Position numbers and translations under genes: made by a program. Below, piece after piece: positions 8,075 through 17,205 of a DNA stretch of 36,263 nucleotides; position 1 is the stretch's first letter, and each line of letters begins with the position of its first letter. The DNA lies in contig JAZNOR010000046.1 in NCBI GenBank assembly GCA_045589235.1, positions 1-36,263 on the forward strand. Reading direction: 5' to 3'. The notes below the pieces were generated by a model. It saw only the letters and a list, made by a program, of their open reading frames with translations. It did not search any database and was not told the origin of the DNA. Origin of the DNA: RGIG7332 sp045589235. GTDB lineage: Bacteria; Bacillota; Clostridia; Oscillospirales; JAAYXM01.

Positions 8075-9220
8075 TTACTTAATTTTACTCATTACATAAT
8101 CAGCAAACTCAGCACAAGTAGCACCTGTATCACGGCCTGTGATTTGAACCTTCTTTTCTTCATACATACAAATATCAAGCGCACGCTCAAGCTTTCCTGC
8201 AAGTTCGATCTCGCCGATATGTTCAAGCAACATAACAGATGCTCTGAGCATACTGCACGGGTCAGCGTATTTATCTCTTCCTTCCTGTACCATACGCGGA
8301 GCCGAACCATGAATTGCTTCAAACATCGCATAGCGCTTGCCGATGTTAGCACTGCCTGCAGTACCAACGCCACCCTGGAATTCAGCTGCCTCATCAGTCA
8401 AGATATCGCCGTAGAGGTTAGGAAGAACCATAACCTGGAAATCGCGACGGCGCTTCTCGTCAACAAGCTTTGCTGTCATAATATCAATATACCAGTCGTC
8501 AAATGAAATGTGCGGGTATTTCTCTGCAATCTTTTTGCAGATATTTAAAAACTTACCGTCTGTTGTCTTGATAACATTAGCTTTCGTAACAGCAGTTACG
8601 CGACTCTTGCCCATACGGTTAGCATAGTCAAATGCGAGCTCTGCAATACGTTCGCTACCCTGAGTTGTAGCAATTGTAAAGTCAATTGCAAGGTCTTCGT
8701 TTACGTTAACGCCAAGACTTCCTACAGCGTAGCCACCCTCGGTATTCTCGCGGAAGAACATCCAGTCAATACCCTGAGACGGAACCTTAACAGGGCGCAT
8801 ATTTGCAAAGAGGTCAAGCTCTTTTCTCATTGCAACGTTAGCACTCTCAATGTTCGGCCACGGATCTCCTGCACGCGGAGTAGTTGTCGGACCCTTTAAA
8901 AGAACATGACATTCTTTAATCTCAGCTAAAACATCGTCTGGAATCGCCTTGCCGGCAGCAGCACGGTTTTCAATTGTGAGGCCGTCGATTACACGGAATT
9001 CAATTTTGCCTGCTTTGACCTTATCTGCCAGCAGTGTTTCAAGAACGCGATGTGATTCTTTTGTAATGGCCGGACCGATACCGTCACCACCGAGGACACC
9101 GATAATAATTTTAGGAAGTTTTTCATAATCTATAAAATCATTCTGTGCTTTCATATTTTCAATGCGCTTAAGCTGCATTTCAATAATTTTTTCAAATGCT
9201 TTAATTGTGCTTTCGTTCAT
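8075..9220 (-). CDS. isocitrate/isopropylmalate dehydrogenase family enzyme, probably NAD-dependent isocitrate dehydrogenase
   Basis: This 381-residue beta-decarboxylating dehydrogenase has GVLGGDGIGPAI near residue 40, the substrate-binding FFRENTEGGYA loop, the metal-binding NLYGDILTDEAA and FEAIHGSAP near the nucleotide site. The lack of leuCD neighbours and the roughly 35-residue N-terminal extension favour isocitrate over isopropylmalate, but specificity is not proven. An in-frame ATG at 9313 lies inside the promoter, so the start at 9220, with GGTGGAGA upstream, is chosen. It leads a unit with rex, which fits control of an NADH-producing step by an NADH sensor. Confidence 0.85.
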   Translation of the reverse strand: MNESTIKAFEKIIEMQLKRIENMKAQNDFIDYEKLPKIIIGVLGGDGIGPAITKESHRVLETLLADKVKAGKIEFRVIDGLTIENRAAAGKAIPDDVLAEIKECHVLLKGPTTTPRAGDPWPNIESANVAMRKELDLFANMRPVKVPSQGIDWMFFRENTEGGYAVGSLGVNVNEDLAIDFTIATTQGSERIAELAFDYANRMGKSRVTAVTKANVIKTTDGKFLNICKKIAEKYPHISFDDWYIDIMTAKLVDEKRRRDFQVMVLPNLYGDILTDEAAEFQGGVGTAGSANIGKRYAMFEAIHGSAPRMVQEGRDKYADPCSMLRASVMLLEHIGEIELAGKLERALDICMYEEKKVQITGRDTGATCAEFADYVMSKIK

Positions 9221-9291
9221 TTTAAATCTCCACCTTTTTATGTAATTTTCTTTTTTGCACATAACATTACCATTATAATAATACATATTAT

Positions 9292-9320
9292 ATTGTAATA
9301 TTTTTCTTTGCATTTGTCAA
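9292..9320 (-). promoter_or_regulatory. consensus sigma-A promoter of the icd-rex-SLH unit
   Basis: TTGACA, 17 bases, TACAAT on the minus strand, about 70 bp before the start at 9220. The upstream ATG at 9313 falls within it, which rules that start out. Confidence 0.88.
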
Positions 9321-9738
9321 TGATGATTACAAAATGTATACCGTTTTAATTTTACAAAATGTTTATACAGATATGCATTTTTTCCACTTTTTACCATATC
9401 TAAATATTTGCCATATTTTATGGCTTTTTCTGCAGGTTTCGCTACTTTTATTCATATTTTAGCAAAAAAAATTATTGGTATTTTTGTTATTTTTTCACAC
9501 TTATAAATTTACATAATTATTTTTATAATTAAGTTAAACAGACAGTTATCCACATTTTGCACAGAGTTTTCAACAGGCAAAAAAGCATTGATATTAAATG
9601 CTTTCAAGAGTTTTTCACATTTTTTTCCAAACCTTGTAACGCTATTTATACCTGTTTTTCCACGCGGTTATTTGTTTACATAAAACCTGAGATTTTGACA
9701 CTTTATTGCAATGCATAAAACTATACATTTATAAATCA
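9321..9738. other. AT-rich intergenic region with a DnaA-box cluster
   Basis: About 420 bp with no gene, strongly AT-rich and rich in poly-T. It carries one perfect DnaA box (TTATCCACA, 9546-9554) immediately followed by TTTTGCACA (9555-9563). One-mismatch boxes lie at 9363-9371, 9491-9499 and 9611-9619, all on the plus strand. It lies between the icd promoter and the tsaD terminator, both belonging to minus-strand units. Confidence 0.5.
9546..9563 (+). promoter_or_regulatory. tandem DnaA boxes
   Basis: TTATCCACA matches the DnaA consensus TTATNCACA exactly and abuts TTTTGCACA (one mismatch). TTTTCAACA follows at 9567-9575 with two mismatches. Binding is inferred from the motif only. Confidence 0.5.
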
Positions 9739-9774
9739 AAAAGCACAGTGCAAGGTTGCATGCACTGTGCTTTT
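9739..9774 (-). terminator. strong terminator ending the 14.5-kb gene run
   Basis: A 14-bp perfect stem (AAAAGCACAGTGCA with TGCACTGTGCTTTT) and 8-nt loop lies immediately after the tsaD stop, with TTTTTGATTT on the minus strand. Confidence 0.9.
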
Positions 9775-9777
9775 ATT

Positions 9778-10800
9778 TTATGTATTTCCGAATAATTTAT
9801 CTATCGGCATCGTTGCATAAGCATTCAAATCAGCTCCCGCGGTAATGCCTTTCTGATATTCATAATAGCCCTGCGCACCAATCATCGCCGCATTATCTCC
9901 GCATAGTGATAACGGTGGCAGATAAAGCTCAAGATTTTTTTCTTTTGAAAGTTTTTCAACCTCACGTCGCAAAAAACTATTTGCTGCAACGCCACCCGCT
10001 ATTGCAAGTTTGTTGTACCTCGTAATTTCAAGAGCGCGGCGCGTGCGCGAAATCAAAGTGTCTGAAACTGCGGCACTAAAGCTTGCAGCAAGAGATGCAC
10101 GATCTATACTCTCACCCTTTTGTTCGGCGTTGTGCGCTAAGTTTATAACTGCGGTTTTAAGACCTGAGAAAGACATATCAAGTTCGTTTCCCGAAACCTT
10201 TGCACGCGGTAATTTATATAAATCTGCATTACCATCTTTTGCAAGCTTATCCAGCTCAACTCCTCCGGGATAAGGAAGACCTAAAACACGAGCACATTTA
10301 TCAAACGCTTCACCCGCCGCATCATCTCGTGTTGAACCTAAAATTTCAAACTCAGTATAATCGCGCACATCAACAATAAGAGTATGCCCGCCCGATACCA
10401 CAAGGCATAAAAACGGAGGTCTTAATTTCGGATATGCAATATAGTTTGCCGCAATATGCCCTCTTATGTGGTGCACGGGTATAAGTGGCTTGTTAAGTCC
10501 TATAGCTGCCGCCTTCGCAAAACCGACCCCTACAAGCAAAGCTCCTATAAGACCCGGTGCATATGTAACTGCAATTGCATCAATATCTTCTTTTTGCATA
10601 TTAGCCTCTTTTATAGCCTGCTCTGCAAGATGCGTTATATTCTCAATATGCTGACGCGACGCAATCTCAGGCACAACTCCGCCATACAGTGCGTGTGTTT
10701 TTATTTGCGAATGAACAACGCTTGATATAACTTTGCAACCGTCTTCCACAACTGCGGCTGCAGTTTCGTCGCACGAGGTTTCAATTGCCAGAATTCTCAT
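9778..10800 (-). CDS. tsaD: tRNA N6-adenosine threonylcarbamoyltransferase
   Basis: This 340-residue ASKHA-fold protein of the Kae1/TsaD family starts MRILAIETSCDETAAA. HHIRGH (His111 and His115) binds the metal, and SGGHT and GGVAANSFLR nucleotide motifs follow. With TsaB and TsaE it transfers the threonylcarbamoyl group to A37 of ANN-decoding tRNAs. It lies 4 bp after rimI and is last in the long minus-strand run. The rimI-tsaD pair is a frequent bacterial arrangement, although the usual tsaB/tsaE neighbours are absent here. Confidence 0.96.
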   Translation of the reverse strand: MRILAIETSCDETAAAVVEDGCKVISSVVHSQIKTHALYGGVVPEIASRQHIENITHLAEQAIKEANMQKEDIDAIAVTYAPGLIGALLVGVGFAKAAAIGLNKPLIPVHHIRGHIAANYIAYPKLRPPFLCLVVSGGHTLIVDVRDYTEFEILGSTRDDAAGEAFDKCARVLGLPYPGGVELDKLAKDGNADLYKLPRAKVSGNELDMSFSGLKTAVINLAHNAEQKGESIDRASLAASFSAAVSDTLISRTRRALEITRYNKLAIAGGVAANSFLRREVEKLSKEKNLELYLPPLSLCGDNAAMIGAQGYYEYQKGITAGADLNAYATMPIDKLFGNT

Positions 10801-10804
10801 AGTT

Positions 10805-11251
10805 TTATTTCTCCCTGAATCTCGTCATTAAAAGCGCATCTTCACACGGATTTGTGTAATAATTGCGCCTAACTCCCACATTTTCAAAGCCAAATGTTTT
10901 ATATAATGCTATCGCCGGTGCATTGGATACCCTAACTTCAAGCGTTATAAATGATAAGTTTTCCATATCTGAAACAAGCTTTTCAAGTAAAGCTGAGGCA
11001 ACGCCCATGCGGCGATATTTTTCAATCACCGCAATATTTGTTATATAGCCCTCATCAAGTATGCAGTGGAGCCCTACATATCCGCAAACCTCACCGTCAC
11101 ATTCGCAGACAAGAAAATGTGCACAAGGGTTTGAAAGCTCCTCACTAAGCATTTTTTCGCTCCACGGGGATGAAAAGCACTCACATTCAAGCTTTGCTAT
11201 GTCTGTGATATGCCTCTCTTCCATGTTTACAATATTATTTTTTAGCTTCAT
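10805..11251 (-). CDS. rimI: ribosomal protein S18-alanine N-acetyltransferase-like GNAT
   Basis: This 148-residue GNAT acetyltransferase is of RimI size and order: CFSSPWSEKML near the start, the acetyl-CoA loop EKYRRMGVASALL, and EVRVSNAPAIALYKTFGFE with the conserved Asn and Tyr. The ATG at 11251 is preferred because GGAG lies nine bases upstream; a later ATG at 11224 lacks a site and a longer frame to 11284 has none better. The start overlaps the polA stop by 17 bp, implying translational coupling. RimI acetylates the N-terminus of S18; in Firmicutes its targets may be broader. Confidence 0.88.
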   Translation of the reverse strand: MKLKNNIVNMEERHITDIAKLECECFSSPWSEKMLSEELSNPCAHFLVCECDGEVCGYVGLHCILDEGYITNIAVIEKYRRMGVASALLEKLVSDMENLSFITLEVRVSNAPAIALYKTFGFENVGVRRNYYTNPCEDALLMTRFREK

Positions 11252-13865
11252 ACCAATTTTCTCCAACTGCGGCATCCGCAACAAGCGGAACGGATAGTGA
11301 ATATGCGTTTCTCATCTCTTCCGTCAATATTTCCGCAGCGCGCTGTGCCTCATCTTTTGGTGCTTCAACGATAAGTTCATCATGCACCTGTAAAATAAGC
11401 TTTGCACGGAGTCCTTCTTTTTTTAATCTATTATATACCGCGACCATTGCAATTTTTATAATATCCGCTGCGGTACCCTGAATCGGTGCATTGAGTGCAA
11501 CACGTTCACCAAATGAGCGCAAATTATAATTTTTAGCAGAAAGCTCCGGAATTTCGCGTCGCCTGCCGAGAAGTGTTGTAACATATCCGTCTTCCTTTGC
11601 ACGCTCGACAATGTTTTTCATATATTTACGAACACCCGTGTAATTTGCGAGATAGTTTTCAATATATTCTTTCGCCTTATATACCGATGTCCCTATATCG
11701 GCCGCAAGTGAAAACTCACCTATTCCGTAAACAATACCAAAGTTTACAGCCTTTGCCGCACGGCGCATTTCAGCTGTAACATTCTCTTCTAAAACACCAA
11801 AAACCTGTGCCGCAGTAGCCGTGTGAATATCGACACCTGTGCAGAATGCGCGTTGCATAACAATGTCATCCGCAATATGCGCTAAAATCCTAAGTTCAAT
11901 CTGCGAATAGTCCGCATCTATAAACACACATCCATCACTCGGAATAAACATACGGCGCACCTCTCCACCAAGTTCAGAACGCACCGGAATATTCTGCAAA
12001 TTCGGCTCGGTTGAACTGATTCTGCCCGTTGCAGTAACCGTTTGGTTAAAGCTTGAATGGATTCTGCCGTCAACCGGCGAAATTGTTTTTGAAAGCCCAT
12101 CACAATAAGTTGACTTAAGCTTTGTATATTTTCGATATTCTAAAATAGGCGCAATTATTTCGTGATGCGAAACAAGCTTTTCAAGCACTTCTGCATTTGT
12201 GGAATACCCGCTTTTTGTTTTCTTAACAGGCGGTAGGCCTAACTTTTCAAACAGAACCTCACCAAGCTGTTTTGGTGACTGGATATTGAATTCTTCACCT
12301 GCAAGAGCAAAAATTTTGCTCTCAAGCTCTTCAATGTGCGTTGCAAGCTTTGCACCAAAATCCAAAAGTGCCACACGGTCAATTCGCATTCCTATCTGCT
12401 GCATATCGGCAAGCACCTCGGATAGTGGAAGCTCAATTTCATAGTAGAGTTTGTCCATATCGCGTGCCGATATTTCTTTTTTCATTCCCTCGGTCATAGC
12501 GAGAATCGCATTTGAAATTCCAGCAATTACGTGGCCGGCTTCTTCCGCACCCATAAGTGGCGAAAATGCATTTTCATCATTTAATATGCTTAAGTCGACC
12601 AAGTAATTTGCATATTCAGCGCACACATCAGAAAGTTCAAAAGATTTCGACGTTGGCGCCAGTAAATACGCCGCAAGTGCTACGTCAAATTCTATTCCAT
12701 CAGCTACAATTCCCTCTTCGATAAGATGCACGTAAATGTGTTTGGCATCAAAGCAGGTCTTTTTAATTTCATTTGAAAACAAAATTTTAATAAAGTCTGA
12801 AAATTCGTTTTCATCAAAATTGCTGGCAAGAACAGCATAGGCTTTATTATCAAATGAAACACCTATTGCTTCTAAATTGTCAGTAGTATAAATACCGCAA
12901 ATCGGTGCGCTTTTTAGTTCATTTGAAAGTTTTTGCAAACTCTGTGTATATATTTCTGTTTTAATTTCTTTTTTAGGTTCGTTTTTAACTTCTTCAGTTA
13001 AATTAAGACGCGCAATCAGCTTATTAAACTCAAGCTCTTTAAAAATTTCTAACAACGCAGGCTCGTTGTATGCCGAAAGCACTACATCTTCTGCCTTAAA
13101 CTCAATCGGCGATTCTTGATTTATTGTCGCAAGCCATTTTGAAAGCTTTGCATCTTTTTCTCCGTCTTTTAACTTGGTTTTGACCGAAGCACGAATATCC
13201 AATTCATCTAACTTTTCATAAATCTCATCAATTCCGCCAAAATTGGATACCAAATCAATCGCAGTCTTTTCGCCAATTCCGCGCACACCCGGAATATTAT
13301 CCGAAGTGTCTCCCATAAGACCTTTTAAATCAATCATCATTTCCGGTGGAAGTGTATATTTCTCCAAAACCTTATCTCTGTCATATCGCACGGTTTCAGT
13401 TTTGCCCATACGCGTTGTTACAAGCAAAACATTTGTACCGCTATTGGAAACAAGCTGGAAGCTGTCGCGATCACCTGTTACAATATCACAGATATCGCCA
13501 CGCTCTGCGCAAATTCTACTGATTGTACCGATAATGTCATCCGCTTCATATCCCTCGCACTCAAAGCGCTTTATGTTCATTGCATCGAGCACTTTTTTGA
13601 GATACGGCATTTGCTCTGCGAGTTCTTCAGGCATTCCCTTGCGTTGCGCCTTGTAACTTTCATATTCAAGATGTCTGAAAGTCGGAGCGCGCAAATCAAA
13701 TGCTACACAAACGCCATCCGGCTGTTCTTCTTCAAGCAGTTTTAAATAAATGGTAAGAAAACCGTAAACCGCATTGGTATTAAGACCGTTTTTGTTAGTA
13801 AGCGGTCTTATTCCGTAAAATGCTCGGTTTATCATACTGTTTCCGTCTATTACCATTATTTTCAT
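11235..13865 (-). CDS. polA: DNA polymerase I
   Basis: This 876-residue family A polymerase has an N-terminal FEN-type 5' nuclease (MVIDGNSMINRAFYG, EADDIIGT, GLMGDTSDNIPGV), a degenerate 3'-5' exonuclease domain and a polymerase domain. The polymerase domain contains DADYSQIELRILAH (motif A), RRAAKAVNFGIVYG (motif B) and QVHDEL (motif C). The exonuclease DxE position reads GIYTTDN, so proofreading is predicted absent, as in Bacillus and Thermus enzymes. It fills gaps and removes primers. The start at 13865 has a GGAAGTGA site; the frame continues upstream into the cysS end without a better one. Confidence 0.97.
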   Translation of the reverse strand: MKIMVIDGNSMINRAFYGIRPLTNKNGLNTNAVYGFLTIYLKLLEEEQPDGVCVAFDLRAPTFRHLEYESYKAQRKGMPEELAEQMPYLKKVLDAMNIKRFECEGYEADDIIGTISRICAERGDICDIVTGDRDSFQLVSNSGTNVLLVTTRMGKTETVRYDRDKVLEKYTLPPEMMIDLKGLMGDTSDNIPGVRGIGEKTAIDLVSNFGGIDEIYEKLDELDIRASVKTKLKDGEKDAKLSKWLATINQESPIEFKAEDVVLSAYNEPALLEIFKELEFNKLIARLNLTEEVKNEPKKEIKTEIYTQSLQKLSNELKSAPICGIYTTDNLEAIGVSFDNKAYAVLASNFDENEFSDFIKILFSNEIKKTCFDAKHIYVHLIEEGIVADGIEFDVALAAYLLAPTSKSFELSDVCAEYANYLVDLSILNDENAFSPLMGAEEAGHVIAGISNAILAMTEGMKKEISARDMDKLYYEIELPLSEVLADMQQIGMRIDRVALLDFGAKLATHIEELESKIFALAGEEFNIQSPKQLGEVLFEKLGLPPVKKTKSGYSTNAEVLEKLVSHHEIIAPILEYRKYTKLKSTYCDGLSKTISPVDGRIHSSFNQTVTATGRISSTEPNLQNIPVRSELGGEVRRMFIPSDGCVFIDADYSQIELRILAHIADDIVMQRAFCTGVDIHTATAAQVFGVLEENVTAEMRRAAKAVNFGIVYGIGEFSLAADIGTSVYKAKEYIENYLANYTGVRKYMKNIVERAKEDGYVTTLLGRRREIPELSAKNYNLRSFGERVALNAPIQGTAADIIKIAMVAVYNRLKKEGLRAKLILQVHDELIVEAPKDEAQRAAEILTEEMRNAYSLSVPLVADAAVGENWYEAKK

Positions 13866-13883
13866 AAAATCACTTCCTATTAG

Positions 13884-13907
13884 AAAGAGAGGCTTAAGCC
13901 TCTCTTT
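13884..13907. terminator. perfect palindrome between cysS and polA
   Basis: AAAGAGAGGCTT and its exact complement form a 12-bp stem with no spacer, 7 bp after the cysS stop. It could attenuate transcription into polA, but the following T-run is short (TTTC). Confidence 0.5.
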
Positions 13908-13914
13908 TAAACAT

Positions 13915-15315
13915 TTAAGCGCGACGCCACTTAACGCCCTGCGGAGTGTCCTCCAAAACAATTCCGCGTTCTTTTAATTCATCACGAATTCTGTCAGCCT
14001 CTGCAAAGTTTTTCTCTTTACGCGCGGTCTGGCGTTTTTCGATAAGTGCTTCAATTTCAGCATCAATGTCTGCGCCCTCTTCTTTCTGAAGAAGTCCTAA
14101 AACATCGCAAAGCTCCATAATCTTATCAAGGCAAGCGGCTGCGAAGCTTGCAGTTACATCAGTGTCATTTACCGCCGCATTTACATCACGAACAAGCTCA
14201 AAAATTACCGCAATACCGTCTGCTGTGTTTAAATCGTCATCCATTGCGGTAATGAATTTTTCACGGTATGTTGCAAATTTAGAAAGCTTAGCAGCTTCAT
14301 CTGCCGTCATCTCGCCGTCTTTTCCGTTTTTAGATAAGAATTCAAGATTTTCTTTCGCGGTGTGGAGACGCAAAAGCGCTGCCTTTGCCTGCTCTAAAGA
14401 TTCGCGAGAGTAGTTGATCGGGCTTCTGTAATGTGCGGAGAGCATAAAGAAACGAATAGGCTCATAGCCGTAAACGCCTGCCGCATCACGAACTGTAAAG
14501 AAGTTACCGAGAGATTTTGACATCTTTCTGTTATCAATATTTAAAAACGCATTGTGCATCCAATAATTTGCAAATTTAGCATCATTTGCCGCCTCGGACT
14601 GCGCAATTTCATTCTCGTGGTGTGGGAAAGTTAAATCAACGCCGCCGCTGTGAATGTCGATAGTCTTTCCGAGATAGCGGTTTGCCATAGCACTGCACTC
14701 AATATGCCAGCCCGGTCTGCCCTTGCCCCATGGCGAATCCCATGACGGCTCACCCGGCTTTGCAGCTTTCCAAAGCGCAAAGTCAATCGGGTCCTCTTTG
14801 CGCTCATCAACGCCGATACGCGCGCCGGATTCCAAATCCTCAAGCGGCTGACCGGAGAGCTTACCGTAATCTTTAAATTTCTTAGCACGGTAATATACAT
14901 CACCGTCCACCTCATAAGCATAGCCCTTTTCAACGAGAGTGTTTACAATATCAATAATTGCATCAATATTCTCTGTTGCCTTCGGGTGAATAGTTGCCTC
15001 ACGAATACCAAGACCCTGTGCATCTGTAAAATATTCCTTAATGTAACGATTTGCAATTTCCTCAAATGAAACGCCCTCTTCGTTTGCGCGGTTGATTACC
15101 TTATCGTCAACGTCAGTAAAATTCTGAACGAATTTAACGTTATAGCCTGTAAATTCAAAATAACGGCGAAGCACGTCAAAAACGATAAACGGGCGCGCAT
15201 TACCAATGTGGAAAAAGTTATAAACAGTAGGACCGCATGAGTAAATTTTAACCTCACCAGGTGTGATTGGCACAAATTCCTCTTTTCTACGTGTCATTGA
15301 ATTAAAAATTTTCAT
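13915..15315 (-). CDS. cysS: cysteinyl-tRNA synthetase
   Basis: This 466-residue class I synthetase has the CysRS N-terminus (CGPTVYNFFHIGNARP, with the zinc Cys and HIGN), GGVDLTFPHHENE with zinc-binding His residues, and RKMSKSLGN. The C-terminal tRNA-binding helical domain includes EADRIRDELKERGI. It charges tRNA-Cys. It begins 2 bp after pgsA with an AGAGGAG site. No T-box lies in front of it, so it relies on upstream transcription. Confidence 0.97.
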   Translation of the reverse strand: MKIFNSMTRRKEEFVPITPGEVKIYSCGPTVYNFFHIGNARPFIVFDVLRRYFEFTGYNVKFVQNFTDVDDKVINRANEEGVSFEEIANRYIKEYFTDAQGLGIREATIHPKATENIDAIIDIVNTLVEKGYAYEVDGDVYYRAKKFKDYGKLSGQPLEDLESGARIGVDERKEDPIDFALWKAAKPGEPSWDSPWGKGRPGWHIECSAMANRYLGKTIDIHSGGVDLTFPHHENEIAQSEAANDAKFANYWMHNAFLNIDNRKMSKSLGNFFTVRDAAGVYGYEPIRFFMLSAHYRSPINYSRESLEQAKAALLRLHTAKENLEFLSKNGKDGEMTADEAAKLSKFATYREKFITAMDDDLNTADGIAVIFELVRDVNAAVNDTDVTASFAAACLDKIMELCDVLGLLQKEEGADIDAEIEALIEKRQTARKEKNFAEADRIRDELKERGIVLEDTPQGVKWRRA

Positions 15316-15317
15316 AG

Positions 15318-15863
15318 TTATTTCTCCTCTTGCTTTAGTAATTCCCCAAAGCCTTTAAAATAATCGATTCCCGAAAGTACGGTGACTAAAACCATAAGCC
15401 ATACGAGTATATCGGAAACTTTAAATATAAACAAAGTAACATCTGCAATCGGTGTGAACAAAATCGCGATAACAATTATCTGAACAACGGTTTTAAGCTT
15501 GCCTGCAAACTTTGCCGCAACAACCTTCCCTGCTCCCATTGCAACGATTCGAAGTGATGTTACGACAAACTCGCGTGCAATGATAATTGTTGCCGCAACT
15601 GCGCTGATAACTCCGTTCTGAACGAAAATTAAAATCGCAGAGGTAACAAGCAATTTATCTGCAAGCGGATCTAAAAACTTACCGAGTGTTGTAACCTGAT
15701 TGTATTTTCTCGCAATATAACCATCAACACCATCGGTCGCGCTTGCGAGAATAAATATGGCAAGCGCCACAATACTCCATACCATTCCGCCTGAGAGTGC
15801 CGCGAACATAAACAGCGGTATGAGCAAAATTCTTATACAAGTAATTATATTAGCTGTCGTCAT
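15318..15863 (-). CDS. pgsA: CDP-diacylglycerol--glycerol-3-phosphate 3-phosphatidyltransferase
   Basis: This 181-residue integral membrane protein carries the complete CDP-alcohol phosphotransferase signature: Asp47-Gly48, Ala51-Arg52, Gly61, Asp65 and Asp69. About five or six hydrophobic helices follow. It makes phosphatidylglycerophosphate, the committed step to phosphatidylglycerol and cardiolipin, at the cytoplasmic membrane. It lies 11 bp after rimO with a GAGG site; rimO-pgsA is a common Firmicute pairing. Confidence 0.94.
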   Translation of the reverse strand: MTTANIITCIRILLIPLFMFAALSGGMVWSIVALAIFILASATDGVDGYIARKYNQVTTLGKFLDPLADKLLVTSAILIFVQNGVISAVAATIIIAREFVVTSLRIVAMGAGKVVAAKFAGKLKTVVQIIVIAILFTPIADVTLFIFKVSDILVWLMVLVTVLSGIDYFKGFGELLKQEEK

Positions 15864-15874
15864 AATTTAACACC

Positions 15875-17200
15875 TCACGCAAGTTCACCGACTAAGTCGC
15901 CATCTAATATATCGGTAATTTTAACCTTTAAAATTTCACCAATCGGTGTATTTTTCGGTGCATCGAAAAAGATTTTGCCGTCAATATCCGGAGAATCAGC
16001 CGCGCTTCTACCGTAGAAACATTCTGCATATCTGTCAAACCCTTCGCAGAGAACTAAAACCTCGCGTCCGAGCTTTTCTTTATTCCAATCGTCCATAATT
16101 CTCATAGTTAGCGATGAAATAAGCTCTAAGCGATGCTCTTTTGTTTTTTCATCAATCTGGTTTTCCATCTCAGCTGCAGGGGTCCCGACTTCAGGCGAGT
16201 ATGTAAATGCGCCCGCGCGCTCGATTTTATGCTTTGCAACAAAATCACATAACTCTTCAAATTCTTCATCCGTTTCGCCCGGAAGACCGACAATAAGGCT
16301 TGTTCTGATTACAACACCCGGAATTTTTACACGAAGTTTTGTAAACAGTTCATCTAAATATTTACTGTCACCGCGTCTGTTCATTGCGGTTAAAATCCGG
16401 TTATTTACATGTTGGATAGGAATATCTAAATATTTAACTATCTTTTCTTCACTTGCAACTACATCAATAAGCTCATCTGAAATTTCATCAGGATATAAAT
16501 AGTGAAGTCTTATCCATGAAATGCCGTCAATTTTACACATCTCACGGAGAAGCTCAGGGAGTTTTCGCTCACCATATAAATCTAATCCATAGCGCGTTGT
16601 ATCCTGCGCGACAACGATAAGCTCGCGCACACCGCTTTGAGCAAGACCCTCCGCCTCACTTAAAACATCCTCCATCTTGCGACTTCCGAATTTACCGCGA
16701 AGTGACGGAATAACGCAATAACTGCAACGGTTATCGCAACCCTCAGCAATTTTTATATATGCCATATATTCGGGAGTTGTAAGAATTCTGCCTTGCTCGG
16801 TAATCGGTGCATCTATATCGCCAAAAATTGCACCACGTTCATCATTAAATGCCTTATCAATCGCAGATACTATATCGCCAAAGCTTCCACAACCGAGAAG
16901 TATATCAATTTCAGGAAATTTTTCAAGTAAAGATTCGCGCTCACGCTCAGGCAAACAACCTGCAACGATAATTTTGCCGACCTTGCCCTCGCCTTTTAAA
17001 AGACCGACTTCACGGATGTTTTCATACGCTTCTTCGCGCGCAGACTCAATAAATCCGCAAGTATTTATAATAACGGCATCTGCAAATTCAAGCTCTGCGG
17101 TAAGTTCATACCCAGCATCGTCAAGAATCGCAAGCATCTGCTCACTATCTACCAAATTTTTCGCACATCCAAGCGATATGATTCCAATTTTCTTTGCCAT
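15875..17200 (-). CDS. rimO: ribosomal protein S12 methylthiotransferase
   Basis: This 441-residue radical-SAM methylthiotransferase has an N-terminal UPF0004 domain with Cys12, Cys48 and Cys82 for the auxiliary cluster. The radical-SAM motif is Cys155-x3-Cys159-x2-Cys162 (GCDNRCSYC). RTSLIVGLPGETDEEF follows, and a C-terminal TRAM domain ends near VKITDILDGDLVGE. ISLGCAKNLVDSE is typical of RimO rather than MiaB. It modifies an aspartate of S12. It lies 5 bp after recX with a GGAGGACAG site. Confidence 0.95.
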   Translation of the reverse strand: MAKKIGIISLGCAKNLVDSEQMLAILDDAGYELTAELEFADAVIINTCGFIESAREEAYENIREVGLLKGEGKVGKIIVAGCLPERERESLLEKFPEIDILLGCGSFGDIVSAIDKAFNDERGAIFGDIDAPITEQGRILTTPEYMAYIKIAEGCDNRCSYCVIPSLRGKFGSRKMEDVLSEAEGLAQSGVRELIVVAQDTTRYGLDLYGERKLPELLREMCKIDGISWIRLHYLYPDEISDELIDVVASEEKIVKYLDIPIQHVNNRILTAMNRRGDSKYLDELFTKLRVKIPGVVIRTSLIVGLPGETDEEFEELCDFVAKHKIERAGAFTYSPEVGTPAAEMENQIDEKTKEHRLELISSLTMRIMDDWNKEKLGREVLVLCEGFDRYAECFYGRSAADSPDIDGKIFFDAPKNTPIGEILKVKITDILDGDLVGELA

Positions 17201-17205
17201 TTGAG

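Noticed and set aside
9221..9313. Upstream extension of the isocitrate-dehydrogenase-family gene to 9313
   Set aside because: The upstream ATG is inside the TTGACA-TACAAT promoter and has no ribosome-binding site.
9485..9501. Possible Rex operator (TTGTTA, five T, TCACAC)
   Set aside because: The half-site spacing is one base short of the symmetrical Rex site and the sequence is mostly a T-run.
9321..9738. Calling the DnaA-box region oriC
   Set aside because: No dnaA, dnaN, rpmH or gyrB nearby and no strand switch at this point; only the boxes support it.
10010..10273. Open frames on the plus strand inside tsaD and other minus-strand genes
   Set aside because: They are antisense shadows without ribosome-binding sites or recognisable domains.
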